A DNA stretch of 64,000 bases. Origin: AV69 sp963742315. GTDB taxonomy: Bacteria > Verrucomicrobiota > Verrucomicrobiia > Chthoniobacterales > UBA10450. Below the pieces are notes generated by a model. The model had not been told where the DNA came from. It was given only the letters and a program-made list of their open reading frames with translations, and did not search any database. Where the stretch lies: positions 744,001 to 808,000 of the forward strand of contig CAVULE010000003.1 in assembly GCA_963742315.1 (NCBI GenBank). The letters are read 5' to 3'. This document shows positions 20,643 to 28,279 of this stretch, in pieces (positions within the stretch are counted from its first letter, which is position 1; each line of letters opens with the position of its first letter). A program made the translations under genes and the position numbers.

Positions 20643-21039
20643 ATGAACGGGTTTGATCTCAAAGCTGCGCTCCTGGCGAAACACGCGCAACCCCCGGTAG
20701 TAATTCATTTTCCGATCGCGCTTTTCATCATCAGCGTGGTGTTTGATATGCTCGCGATTTGGAGAAACAATCCAACGATGTTGAGGGCCGCATACTATAA
20801 TCTTGTGGCGGCGGCCCTCACGGCACCAGTTGCCATCGCCAGCGGGCTGACGTCATGGCGGTGGCAATTGGAGGGTGCAAACTTAAAGGAAACTTGCTCC
20901 TGCATATGGTCTTCGCGTTATCAGCCAGCGGAATGATTTGGCTCCTTTGTGTGTGTGGTGCGTGCGCCAGCGGAAATTCCCCAACCAACGCGGTGAATCG
21001 GCTCCGCTAGTGCGAGTATGTGCTTGCTCGCCCAACTAA
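20643..21039 (+). pseudogene. DUF2231 membrane protein, frameshifted
   Basis: The first ~80 residues (FDLKAALLAKHAQPPVVIHF, then PIALFIISVVFDMLAIW) match the intact DUF2231 protein at 39119 closely. A missing base in TTAAAGGAAAC near 20885 breaks the frame; reading on in the other frame gives GNLLLHMVFALSASGMIWLL, the expected continuation, and a further shift follows. The last membrane segments seen in the intact copy are not found. Degraded last gene of module A. Confidence 0.75.
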
Positions 21040-21098
21040 CCTAGAGACCAAAGTTCGTAAGAGGGTTTTGTCGATTCTTAGCGGTTAAGAAAATACCA

Positions 21099-22067
21099 AT
21101 GATAAGCCGGTACCACTTACCACTAGCGGTTTACTACGAGCACCCAGAATGGTTCCGCCCGCTCTTTGCGGAATTGGATCGCCGCTCCATTCAGTATGTG
21201 CGCATCGATGCCGGATGCTACGGGTACAACCCAACCGCGGCGGACAGGAATTATGCGCTGTTAGTCAATCGCATGAGCGCTTCCGCCTATCTGCGAGGTA
21301 ACGCACAAGGTATTTTCTTCACGCGTGACTACCTCGCGCATCTCGAGCGTATTGGCACGCGTGTCATCAACGGTTGCAAGGCCTTCTCTTTCGAGATTTC
21401 AAAGGCGGCGCAACTCGCGCTCCTGCACTCGCTGGGACTGGCTACGCCGCGCTCGCGTATCGTGAACTGCGCGATCGACGTTATTTCCGCAGCAGAGGAA
21501 ATTGGATTTCCAGTCATCGTCAAACCAAATATCGGCGGCAGAGGCGCAGGGATTATCCGTCTTGATTCTGCGCCGGAATTAGCACGTGCGGCCGCGTCCG
21601 GCACAATCGGTTTTGGAATTGATGGCACCGTGTTGGTGCAGGAATTTCTTCCAGTCCGGGACGGGAACATTACGCGGGTCGAGACCCTTGGTGGAAAATT
21701 TCTGTACGCGATCAAAGTCTACCCCTCGGGTGAGAATTTTAATCTGTGCCCGGCTGAGATATGCAGGACGGAAGAAGAAGCCTGCGGCGCGACCACGGTC
21801 GCCCTAGCTGATGGTCCAGAGACTGGATTAAAAGTGGAGGCCTTTACGCCGCCACAAGAAATAATTGGTGCAGTTGAGAAAATCGTCGCTGCCGCCCAAA
21901 TCGAAGTGGGCAGCGTTGAATACCTGATCGACGATCGCGATGGCGCCGTCGTTTATTACGACATTAATGCGCTTTCCAATTTTGTTGCCAACGCGCCTCA
22001 AATTCTTGGCTTTGATCCGCACGTGCGGCTGGTCGATTACCTTGAGCAGGAAAAGGAGAGGGCCTAA
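21099..22067 (+). CDS. RimK-like ATP-grasp protein
   Basis: A 322-residue ATP-grasp enzyme, which would join a carboxylate to an amine or thiol through an acyl-phosphate. Visible are the ATP-grasp core: FPVIVKPNIGGRGAGI (ATP-binding Lys and Gly-rich loop), VLVQEFLP, and the metal-binding end VGSVEYLIDD...YYDINALSNF. The N-terminal domain has YVRIDAGCYGYNP. The substrate is unknown. Its stop TAA overlaps the next ATG (TAATG), so it is translationally coupled to the monooxygenase. No promoter of the regulon type stands upstream. Confidence 0.8.
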   Translation: MISRYHLPLAVYYEHPEWFRPLFAELDRRSIQYVRIDAGCYGYNPTAADRNYALLVNRMSASAYLRGNAQGIFFTRDYLAHLERIGTRVINGCKAFSFEISKAAQLALLHSLGLATPRSRIVNCAIDVISAAEEIGFPVIVKPNIGGRGAGIIRLDSAPELARAAASGTIGFGIDGTVLVQEFLPVRDGNITRVETLGGKFLYAIKVYPSGENFNLCPAEICRTEEEACGATTVALADGPETGLKVEAFTPPQEIIGAVEKIVAAAQIEVGSVEYLIDDRDGAVVYYDINALSNFVANAPQILGFDPHVRLVDYLEQEKERA

Positions 22068-23143
22068 TGCGCTATGGGTATTGGCTTCCAGTCTTTGGCG
22101 GGTGGCTCCGAAACGTGGAGGACGAACAGATGGAGGCGACATGGGAATACGCGAGCAGTCTGGCGCGACGAAGCGAAGAAATCGGCTTCGATCTCACGCT
22201 GATCGCTGAACTAAACCTCAACGATATCAAAGGTGCCGCTGCGCCTGCGCTGGACGCTTGGTCCACAGCCGCAGCCCTCGCAGCAGTGACGAACCGTCTC
22301 GAGTTGATGGTTGCGGTCCGTCCCACCTTTCACTTGCCGGCAATCCTCGCCAAACAAGCTGCCAACATTGATCATATCGCCGGCCCGGGCCGTCTTTCTC
22401 TCAATGTCGTTTCATCCTGGTGGGCGGATGAGGCGAAAAAGTACGGTGTCCATTTCGAGCAGCATGATGATCGTTATGCGCGCACGGCGGAATGGCTCGA
22501 AGTCGTCGATCAAATGTGGAAACGGGATCATTTTTCTTTCTCCGGGAGTTACTATCAGGTGGAAGATTCAATCCTGCAGCCAAAGCCAATCTCACAGCCA
22601 CGACCACTGATTTACGCGGGTGGCGAATCGGAAGCGGCAAAAGAATTGATCAGTGAACGCTGCGATGCCTTTGTTATGCATGGAGATCCTCCCGATTGTA
22701 TCCGTTCCAAGATCGCTGACATGTCCGAGCGAAGAGAAAAGAAAGGTCTCAGTCCTATGTCCTTCGGCGTGGCCGCCTACTCGGTTGTTCGTGATACCGA
22801 AAGGGAGGCGGAGAGAGAGCTGGGACGCATTACCGACGTGAAACAGTCCGCTGCCGGTTACGACAATTACCAGCAATGGCTGGCCGGCACAAAGCTTGAT
22901 CAACATGTTTCCCTCGAAGATTACTCCGTTAGTAATCGAGGATTGCGATCCGGACTTGTCGGCACACCCGGCCAAATTGCGGAACGCGTTGCCGAGTTTG
23001 AAGCGGTTGGCGTGGACCTTCTCCTGCTGCAATGCAGCCCCCAGTTTGAAGAGATGGAGCGCTTTGCCGAGAACATAATCCCAACGAAAAGACTTGAAGC
23101 GGCCCGACCAGGTCGAGGGTCTCGGTTCCCGGTGCCGCAATGA
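22067..23143 (+). CDS. LLM-class flavin-dependent monooxygenase (SsuD/SfnG-like)
   Basis: A 358-residue bacterial-luciferase-like enzyme using reduced FMN and oxygen. The pattern (GYWLPVFGGWLRNVEDEQM, ILAKQAANIDHIAGPGRLSLNVVSSW, EQHDDRYARTAEWLEV, LIYAGGES) is that of alkanesulfonate/dimethylsulfone monooxygenases, so a sulfur compound is the likely substrate. It forms a coupled pair with the ATP-grasp gene. The last ~16 residues (RPGRGSRFPVPQ) are not conserved: that DNA is antisense to a fossil GlxA-type regulator start, so the end of the gene appears to come from a junction. Confidence 0.85.
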   Translation: MRYGYWLPVFGGWLRNVEDEQMEATWEYASSLARRSEEIGFDLTLIAELNLNDIKGAAAPALDAWSTAAALAAVTNRLELMVAVRPTFHLPAILAKQAANIDHIAGPGRLSLNVVSSWWADEAKKYGVHFEQHDDRYARTAEWLEVVDQMWKRDHFSFSGSYYQVEDSILQPKPISQPRPLIYAGGESEAAKELISERCDAFVMHGDPPDCIRSKIADMSERREKKGLSPMSFGVAAYSVVRDTEREAERELGRITDVKQSAAGYDNYQQWLAGTKLDQHVSLEDYSVSNRGLRSGLVGTPGQIAERVAEFEAVGVDLLLLQCSPQFEEMERFAENIIPTKRLEAARPGRGSRFPVPQ

Positions 23144-23156
23144 ACACGGCCCGCCG
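23088..23156 (-). pseudogene. Fossil N-terminus of a GlxA/AraC-type regulator
   Basis: On the minus strand the DNA encodes RRAVFIAAPGTETLDLVGP followed by LQVF, the typical opening of the DJ-1/PfpI-like domain of GlxA-family AraC regulators. After about 23 codons similarity ends and the DNA becomes the 3' end of the monooxygenase gene. The remainder of the regulator is absent. Marks a recombination or deletion junction. Confidence 0.6.
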
Positions 23157-23431
23157 CGTTCGGGGTTGAACTGGCTCCCTATTATTGAGGGTCGGGCTCG
23201 CCGCAGGACGAGTCAGTTCGATTAGCGGGACTGGCCGGGCGGTACATCCCGTTGACTTTCTCGATCGCGGTCCGAGCTGGACGGGCAGTATTCTGGGGCG
23301 GCATTATAACTTCTTACTGCATCCGCGAACTTGTCGGGAGCCGCGTCAAAAATTTTCTTATCATCGTCTGAGCAGAAATAGTAAGTCACTCCCAGGTGCT
23401 TGCAGCAGTGCGAGCCGAAGAAAAACCGGGG

Positions 23432-24619
23432 CTAATCAGTTCTCTTAAATAGATGCAATGAACGAAACCTTTCGCCTCTTGAAAAGAGATGGAGCGTTTG
23501 CTGAACAGATAGTACCAACGATTGGTTGTTAAGAGCGACTTGGGAAAGGCTCGAACTGGCTGCGCTTACATTTGCCGAATAGCTATTGTCCGCTCGTACT
23601 CTGCGCTGCACATGACTTGCGGCATAATAAGAACCCACGACCAAGATCGCGGCCAATAGTTGAGCAACCATCGTCTCGTAAGTGGGAAACACCGCAAACC
23701 ACATCCCCATCCAAGCAGGGATAAGATTGGTCAACCAACCTATGTCCGTTCTGGAGATCCAATGCGCGAGTTGCATCTCCTGCGCTTGTTCACCCACCAT
23801 TACTTCCAAAACGACTCCCAGCAGAATGCCTGTGGTAATCAGCATCTTTCGATATGGGAGATGCTGCTGCAGAACGAACGTCAGGACAGCGACTATCCCG
23901 GAGAGAAAAAGACCGAGCAGCGCGCCTTTTAGCACGACGCTGCCACCCAGTCGCAGATTGTAGCTTTGGAGAAAAAGAACAACTTCGAAGCCCTCGCGAT
24001 AGAGGGAAGTAAATCCAAGCAGGATTAGGCCGCAGCGAAGGTGAGAGCTTTCGCCATTCGAACTGGCGAATAGCGCTTTTCTACGGCGGGTATGCGCCCG
24101 AATCCAGCCGCCCCAATAAATTTTGTGGAAAAACCAGTTCATAATCACGAGCAGAACAATGACAGCGATCAGGCCGGTCGCCGCTTGCAAGTCGAGCGCT
24201 GGAATACTCTCCGTAAGTTGTCCGACGATTTCGATAGCGATGAACCATGTGACTAATGTCGCGACAAACGCCATGCCTGCCCCTATCGCGACGGGACGCC
24301 GATGCGCCTGATCGCTTCCGGTCAAGCTCGCGGTAATCGCTGCGAGCACCAGAATACACTCGAGTCCTTCTCGGAACACGAGGACGCCGATATCCATGAA
24401 CGCGACCGTTGAACTCGTTCCCGGTTGCGTCGGGTCCGGCGTTCCGCGTGCAGTGAACCCTTGCCAGATGACCAGCGCGATCACGAAAATCGCGGCGCCA
24501 AGAAGACCGCCGTAAAAAGCGGCGCGAAGCGAAGGGCGTCGTGAGAGAGCAGTCATATGCGCAGCAAAGCGTCGAGCTGACCATCCCCGCTCAATCGAGC
24601 TTTCGATTTGCCCACCCAT
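23432..24619 (-). CDS. FTR1-family iron permease
   Basis: A 395-residue inner-membrane protein with about seven helices. The two FTR1 signature motifs are present: FREGLECILVL and YREGFEVVLFL (RExxE), which move ferric or ferrous iron. The N-terminal ~30 residues are basic and the C-terminal ~60 residues are hydrophilic and not conserved. It is the last gene of a minus-strand operon tatA - NADH dehydrogenase - FTR1 (29 bases after the previous stop). No accompanying EfeO/EfeB is seen, but cupredoxins and a ferritin-like protein in the same region could take comparable roles (inference). Confidence 0.85.
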   Translation of the reverse strand: MGGQIESSIERGWSARRFAAHMTALSRRPSLRAAFYGGLLGAAIFVIALVIWQGFTARGTPDPTQPGTSSTVAFMDIGVLVFREGLECILVLAAITASLTGSDQAHRRPVAIGAGMAFVATLVTWFIAIEIVGQLTESIPALDLQAATGLIAVIVLLVIMNWFFHKIYWGGWIRAHTRRRKALFASSNGESSHLRCGLILLGFTSLYREGFEVVLFLQSYNLRLGGSVVLKGALLGLFLSGIVAVLTFVLQQHLPYRKMLITTGILLGVVLEVMVGEQAQEMQLAHWISRTDIGWLTNLIPAWMGMWFAVFPTYETMVAQLLAAILVVGSYYAASHVQRRVRADNSYSANVSAASSSLSQVALNNQSLVLSVQQTLHLFSRGERFRSLHLFKRTD

Positions 24620-24648
24620 CTAACTCATTGCGCGGATGCGCGATTGCA

Positions 24649-26046
24649 TTACGCCATTTTCGCGTGCGCGGCTATTAACCGGCGCGCGGTGGTTTCGTGA
24701 TCACGATTATTCCCGGATGTATTCCTGGCGCGGTCGGGCCAATGCAGATCGCGGCGTCGATCCACATCGTGCACCGCGCAAACGTCCTTGGGGAAGATCA
24801 GGTCAAGTGTCCAGTCGAATGCCACACGAACTTTTTTGTCCAGGCCGGGCAGTTTGCTCAGGTAAATCGTCCGCCACATCCACCAGGCGAAGAAGCCTGA
24901 AAAATTGAAACCAAAAATCCGCGCCACGCCGGTCCGACGACCGATTGAGGCTAGCAACCCGATGGTCTTGAATGAAAATGATGCTAAAGGACGACCTGAG
25001 AGTGCAGCCGCGATATTCTGCGCCACAATCTTGCCTTCGCGTATGGCATGCTGCGCCGTTGGCGGATGAGATTTCCCCGGGTTTCTAATGTCTGGTACAA
25101 AGGTACAATCCCCCACGGCCCAGACATCAGGCCAATCGGGGACTTGCAAGAATTGGTTCACAAGTATCCGGCCTCGTTCCTTTGCGCAGGGGAGCGAAGA
25201 GATAAGCGGGCTCGGCACGGTTCCGGCAGTCCACACCAAAGTGCGGCATGGAATTGGGACGTCATGGGCTAAACAAACGTTGTCCTCTGTCATGCTATTG
25301 ACCCGGGTGTTAAGCCGAATTTCCACACCGCGTTGCCCGAGCACCTTCTGGGTGTATCGCCCAAGGCTTTCGCCCAGCTCTGGCAGGATTACAGGGCCAG
25401 AATGCACCAGTAGAACTCGCAACATACCTTCACACAGATTCGGGTAGAACGGCAGCGCTTCCCGCACAAAGTCATTTAACGCTGCCACCGTTTCCACACC
25501 GGCAAAGCCCCCTCCCGCCACGATGAAAGTAAGTAACGACTGCCGGTCGGTGGAATTGCATTCCGAATTTGCCTCTTCCAAATGTCGGATGATTTGGGCG
25601 CGCAATTGAATCGCGTCCGGCAGCGATTTCATTGCCAGGGCAAGCTCGCCAAAACCCGGGAGGTCGTAGAAGTTGGTGACTGATCCCAATGCGATGACCA
25701 GATGATCGTAATCGATCTGGAGAGAGCGTTTGCAGTAACCAGGTGAGATCGAGACCCGCTTGTTTGGCAGGTCAATCTGGTTCACGTCACCCACCAATAC
25801 CTCTACTTTACGAAGCAACTTCCGGAGGGGGTTTACGATGTTTGTGATTTCGAGATCGCTCGCGGCAATCTCGTGAAGCATCGGCGTGAACAGGAAAAAG
25901 TTATCGCGACTAACGAGGGAAATCTCCACCGCACCCTGCCGCGCCAGCAATTTCTCGAGATGCATGGCGGCATAAACTCCGCCAAAACCACCGCCGAGAA
26001 TAACGATCCGCTTTTTGCGCGGCCTACGTTTTACCTGGACGATCAT
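24649..26046 (-). CDS. Type II NADH dehydrogenase (NDH-2)
   Basis: A 465-residue membrane-associated flavoprotein that oxidises NADH and reduces quinone without proton pumping. FAD motif RIVILGGGFGGVYAAMHLE at the N-terminus, NADH motif FIVAGGGFAGVETVAAL in the middle, and AVGDCTFVPD for the flavin. The C-terminal hydrophobic region (GFNFSGFFAWWMWRTIYLSKLPG) is the membrane-binding segment. The final ~45 residues are Arg/His/Asp-rich and do not resemble usual NDH-2 tails, so a late frameshift is possible. Middle gene of the tatA operon, 49 bases after tatA. Confidence 0.85.
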   Translation of the reverse strand: MIVQVKRRPRKKRIVILGGGFGGVYAAMHLEKLLARQGAVEISLVSRDNFFLFTPMLHEIAASDLEITNIVNPLRKLLRKVEVLVGDVNQIDLPNKRVSISPGYCKRSLQIDYDHLVIALGSVTNFYDLPGFGELALAMKSLPDAIQLRAQIIRHLEEANSECNSTDRQSLLTFIVAGGGFAGVETVAALNDFVREALPFYPNLCEGMLRVLLVHSGPVILPELGESLGRYTQKVLGQRGVEIRLNTRVNSMTEDNVCLAHDVPIPCRTLVWTAGTVPSPLISSLPCAKERGRILVNQFLQVPDWPDVWAVGDCTFVPDIRNPGKSHPPTAQHAIREGKIVAQNIAAALSGRPLASFSFKTIGLLASIGRRTGVARIFGFNFSGFFAWWMWRTIYLSKLPGLDKKVRVAFDWTLDLIFPKDVCAVHDVDRRRDLHWPDRARNTSGNNRDHETTARRLIAAHAKMA

Positions 26047-26095
26047 TGAGTTTTTTCCGTTGCAAGAAGCGCCGACGCCGCTGTGGAGGAAGGTG

Positions 26096-26350
26096 TTAAC
26101 CCTGCTTGGCCTGCCGCGGAGGCGGCAGCTTTGCGTCTAACAAGCCAGGCTGCGCTACTTCGCTACCGCCGGACTGACCCAGTCCCCTCTCAATTTCATC
26201 TCGGGCTGCGCTGAACTCTTTCACAGCCCGGCCCATACCCCGGGCGAGCTCAGGCAGCTTCTTCGCGCCGAACAGAAGTAAAACAATGAGCAGGATTACC
26301 ATCATGTCCGGTCCCATAAGATTGAGGATACTAGCGATCATTGGAGTCAT
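26096..26350 (-). CDS. tatA: Twin-arginine translocase subunit TatA/E
   Basis: An 84-residue protein with one N-terminal helix (MMVILLIVLLLFG) followed by the amphipathic helix GAKKLPELARGMGRAVKEF typical of TatA. It forms the pore of the Tat system that exports folded proteins. Two predicted Tat substrates (36275, 37733) lie in this region, and the same promoter motif precedes all three. Divergent from the sigma factor gene. tatB/tatC are not in the window. An ATG three codons later is an alternative start. Confidence 0.9.
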   Translation of the reverse strand: MTPMIASILNLMGPDMMVILLIVLLLFGAKKLPELARGMGRAVKEFSAARDEIERGLGQSGGSEVAQPGLLDAKLPPPRQAKQG

Positions 26351-26391
26351 AAGCGTGTTTGGTTAGCGGTAATTTGCTCTTCGCTTATTCA

Positions 26392-26415
26392 ACCAATTTA
26401 ATAGATTTATATTCC
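26392..26415 (-). promoter_or_regulatory. Candidate ECF promoter of the tatA operon
   Basis: On the minus strand GGAATA (26415-26410), 16 bases, then GT (26393-26392) continuing TGAATA. Same spacing as the other sites. It lies about 40 bases before the tatA ATG and 83 bases from the oppositely directed site for the sigma gene. Confidence 0.6.
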
Positions 26416-26498
26416 CACAGAGTGATGTGGAGCGGGGTTTGACTGGCTTGGCACCTGTGAGATGACCTCGGCTCGGCCGAGTTTTTGCATGCAAGAAT

Positions 26499-26528
26499 GG
26501 AATAAAACTGCGCCCCGCCAGTCTCATT
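26499..26528 (+). promoter_or_regulatory. Candidate autoregulatory promoter of the ECF sigma gene
   Basis: GGAATA (26499-26504), 16 bases, then GTCTCATT (26521-26528), just before the sigma factor gene. A promoter like this before its own gene is the usual ECF autoregulation pattern. Confidence 0.6.
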
Positions 26529-26589
26529 AGGTGAGTAGTACCGCACCGAATGGGTGTGTCAGACCAGAACTTACGCACGTGAAAATGTC

Positions 26590-27225
26590 ATGGCTTTATC
26601 GTTGAACGCAGAACATGCTTTTGGGCTCGAAGATTTCGAATCGACCGCAAAGATTGTGAAATTCGCCATAGTCCCCAAGAAGCACGAAGAGCCGGATCGA
26701 TCTCCGAAAGAAGAGCTAATGTCTTTTGAAGCAGCGATGCTCCCTCATCTTGATGCTGCGCACAATTTGGCGAGATGGCTGCTTCGCAACGAACAAGATG
26801 CGCAAGACGTCGTGCAAGAGGCATATCTGCGCGCTTTTAGGTCTTTTAGCGGATTCCATGGGACCAACGGGCGGGCGTGGTTGCTTACAATCGTTCGAAA
26901 TACCTCATACACGTTGCTCAAAAAGAACCGCGCGGTTGATCTCACCACACCTTTTGATGAAGAAATACACGGATCTGGCCACGAGTCGGTCAGTCCGGCA
27001 ACGATTCTGGAGCATGCTGAAGACGCGGAACTAGTTAAGCAAGCAATGGATGAATTGCCAGCGGAGTTCCGTGAGATCTTGGCGCTGAGACATCAGGAAG
27101 GTCTCTCCTACAAGGAGATAGCCGACATCGCGCAAATTCCGCTGGGTACGGTCATGTCGCGGTTGGCTCGCGCACGGGACAAACTTAAGGAATGTTTGGC
27201 GGCTCGGATCGGTAAGGAGAAATAG
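26590..27225 (+). CDS. ECF RNA polymerase sigma factor (copy A)
   Basis: A sigma-70 family ECF factor directing RNA polymerase to a stress regulon. Region 2 (AHNLARWLLRNEQDAQDVVQ, then EAYLRAFRSFSGF) and region 4 (LPAEFREILALRHQEGLSYK, then EIADIAQIPLGTVMSRL) are intact. The start is uncertain: ATG 26590 gives 211 residues and a leader similar to other regulon members; ATG 26719 (MSFEAAMLPH) gives 168 residues and matches the only possible start of paralogue B at 32129; a GTG at 26554 is also in frame. The 43-codon extension is recognisable but broken upstream of copy B. The stop directly abuts the anti-sigma ATG. Confidence 0.88.
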   Translation: MALSLNAEHAFGLEDFESTAKIVKFAIVPKKHEEPDRSPKEELMSFEAAMLPHLDAAHNLARWLLRNEQDAQDVVQEAYLRAFRSFSGFHGTNGRAWLLTIVRNTSYTLLKKNRAVDLTTPFDEEIHGSGHESVSPATILEHAEDAELVKQAMDELPAEFREILALRHQEGLSYKEIADIAQIPLGTVMSRLARARDKLKECLAARIGKEK

Positions 27226-28059
27226 ATGAACTGCGAAGAAACTACAAAACTGATGGATGGTTATTTGGATGGCGAATTGGATGCCATTACCAACCAGGCG
27301 ATTGAACAGCACTTGCGCGAGTGCCATAACTGCGATCAGGTCTACAAAACCCAACGCTCGCTAATTCGCGCAATTGGCAGCGCCACCCCTTATTACAAGG
27401 CGCCCTCAGAATTACGTGAGCGAATTCAATCCTCGTTGCGAAAAGAGATTGCCGAACAGTCTAACGGGAGCGGCATCCCGGTAGATGCTCGGCCGCTAAT
27501 CGCAAAAGAGCACGCAGAGTCACGGTCGATTCTTTTTGGAACCTCATGGAATTGGCTAGCTCTCGCCGCTGCCATCGTTTTTGCAGCCGTTATCGTCTGG
27601 AATGTAGTGCCCCGATTGCAGCGACCAGCCGCTGATCAGTTTCTCGCCACGCAGCTTATCGCCAGTCATGTGCGTTCGCTTATGGCAAACCACCTCACGG
27701 ACGTTGCTTCCTCCGACCAGCATACCGTAAAGCCTTGGCTGGACGCCAAGCTCGATTTTGCCCCTGCGGTGGTCGACCTTTCTACCGACGGATTTCCCTT
27801 GATTGGGGGACGTCTTGACTATCTCGATAATAGGCCGGTGGCGGCTCTGATTTATGGGAGGCGAAAGCATTTCATTAACCTGTTTGTTTGGCCGGCGGGA
27901 TCGAATACGATCGGCGCCGCCAACGCGATGTCACACCAAGGCTATCAGCTTCTGCACTGGGTCGACTCGGACTTTAACTACTGGGCGGTGTCTGACGTTA
28001 ACGCTAATGATTTGCAGACTTTCAAAAACAAGTTCGAGGAGCAAACGTCGCGTCACTAA
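27226..28059 (+). CDS. Zinc-finger anti-sigma factor
   Basis: 277 residues. The N-terminus is a zf-HC2 anti-sigma domain with His-x3-Cys-x2-Cys (EQHLRECHNCDQV), which would bind and hold the adjacent sigma factor. One transmembrane helix (WLALAAAIVFAAVIVWNVV) near residue 110 puts the C-terminal ~140 residues outside the inner membrane as a sensor (DLSTDGFPLIGGRLDYLDNR, FNYWAVSDVN). Starts on the base after the sigma stop codon, so the two are cotranslated. The zinc site suggests redox or metal sensing, but the signal is not known. Confidence 0.88.
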   Translation: MNCEETTKLMDGYLDGELDAITNQAIEQHLRECHNCDQVYKTQRSLIRAIGSATPYYKAPSELRERIQSSLRKEIAEQSNGSGIPVDARPLIAKEHAESRSILFGTSWNWLALAAAIVFAAVIVWNVVPRLQRPAADQFLATQLIASHVRSLMANHLTDVASSDQHTVKPWLDAKLDFAPAVVDLSTDGFPLIGGRLDYLDNRPVAALIYGRRKHFINLFVWPAGSNTIGAANAMSHQGYQLLHWVDSDFNYWAVSDVNANDLQTFKNKFEEQTSRH

Positions 28060-28279
28060 GAGCGGTCCAGATATTTAGCGCGTTCAAAGGACCATAATTC
28101 CGGCGCTGCGGCGGGTTAGCGAATTCGGTCTTAGCGTCGAGCGCTCACAATCAATTCCAGAATCACCGTATTGACGCGGAGCGGGTTTGATCTCCTCGCG
28201 ATCTGAGAAGGAATCCGGCGATGGCGAAAGGCGCATTCTAAATCTGCTCGCAGCTGCGCTCACCACGCGGCCTTGTTAC

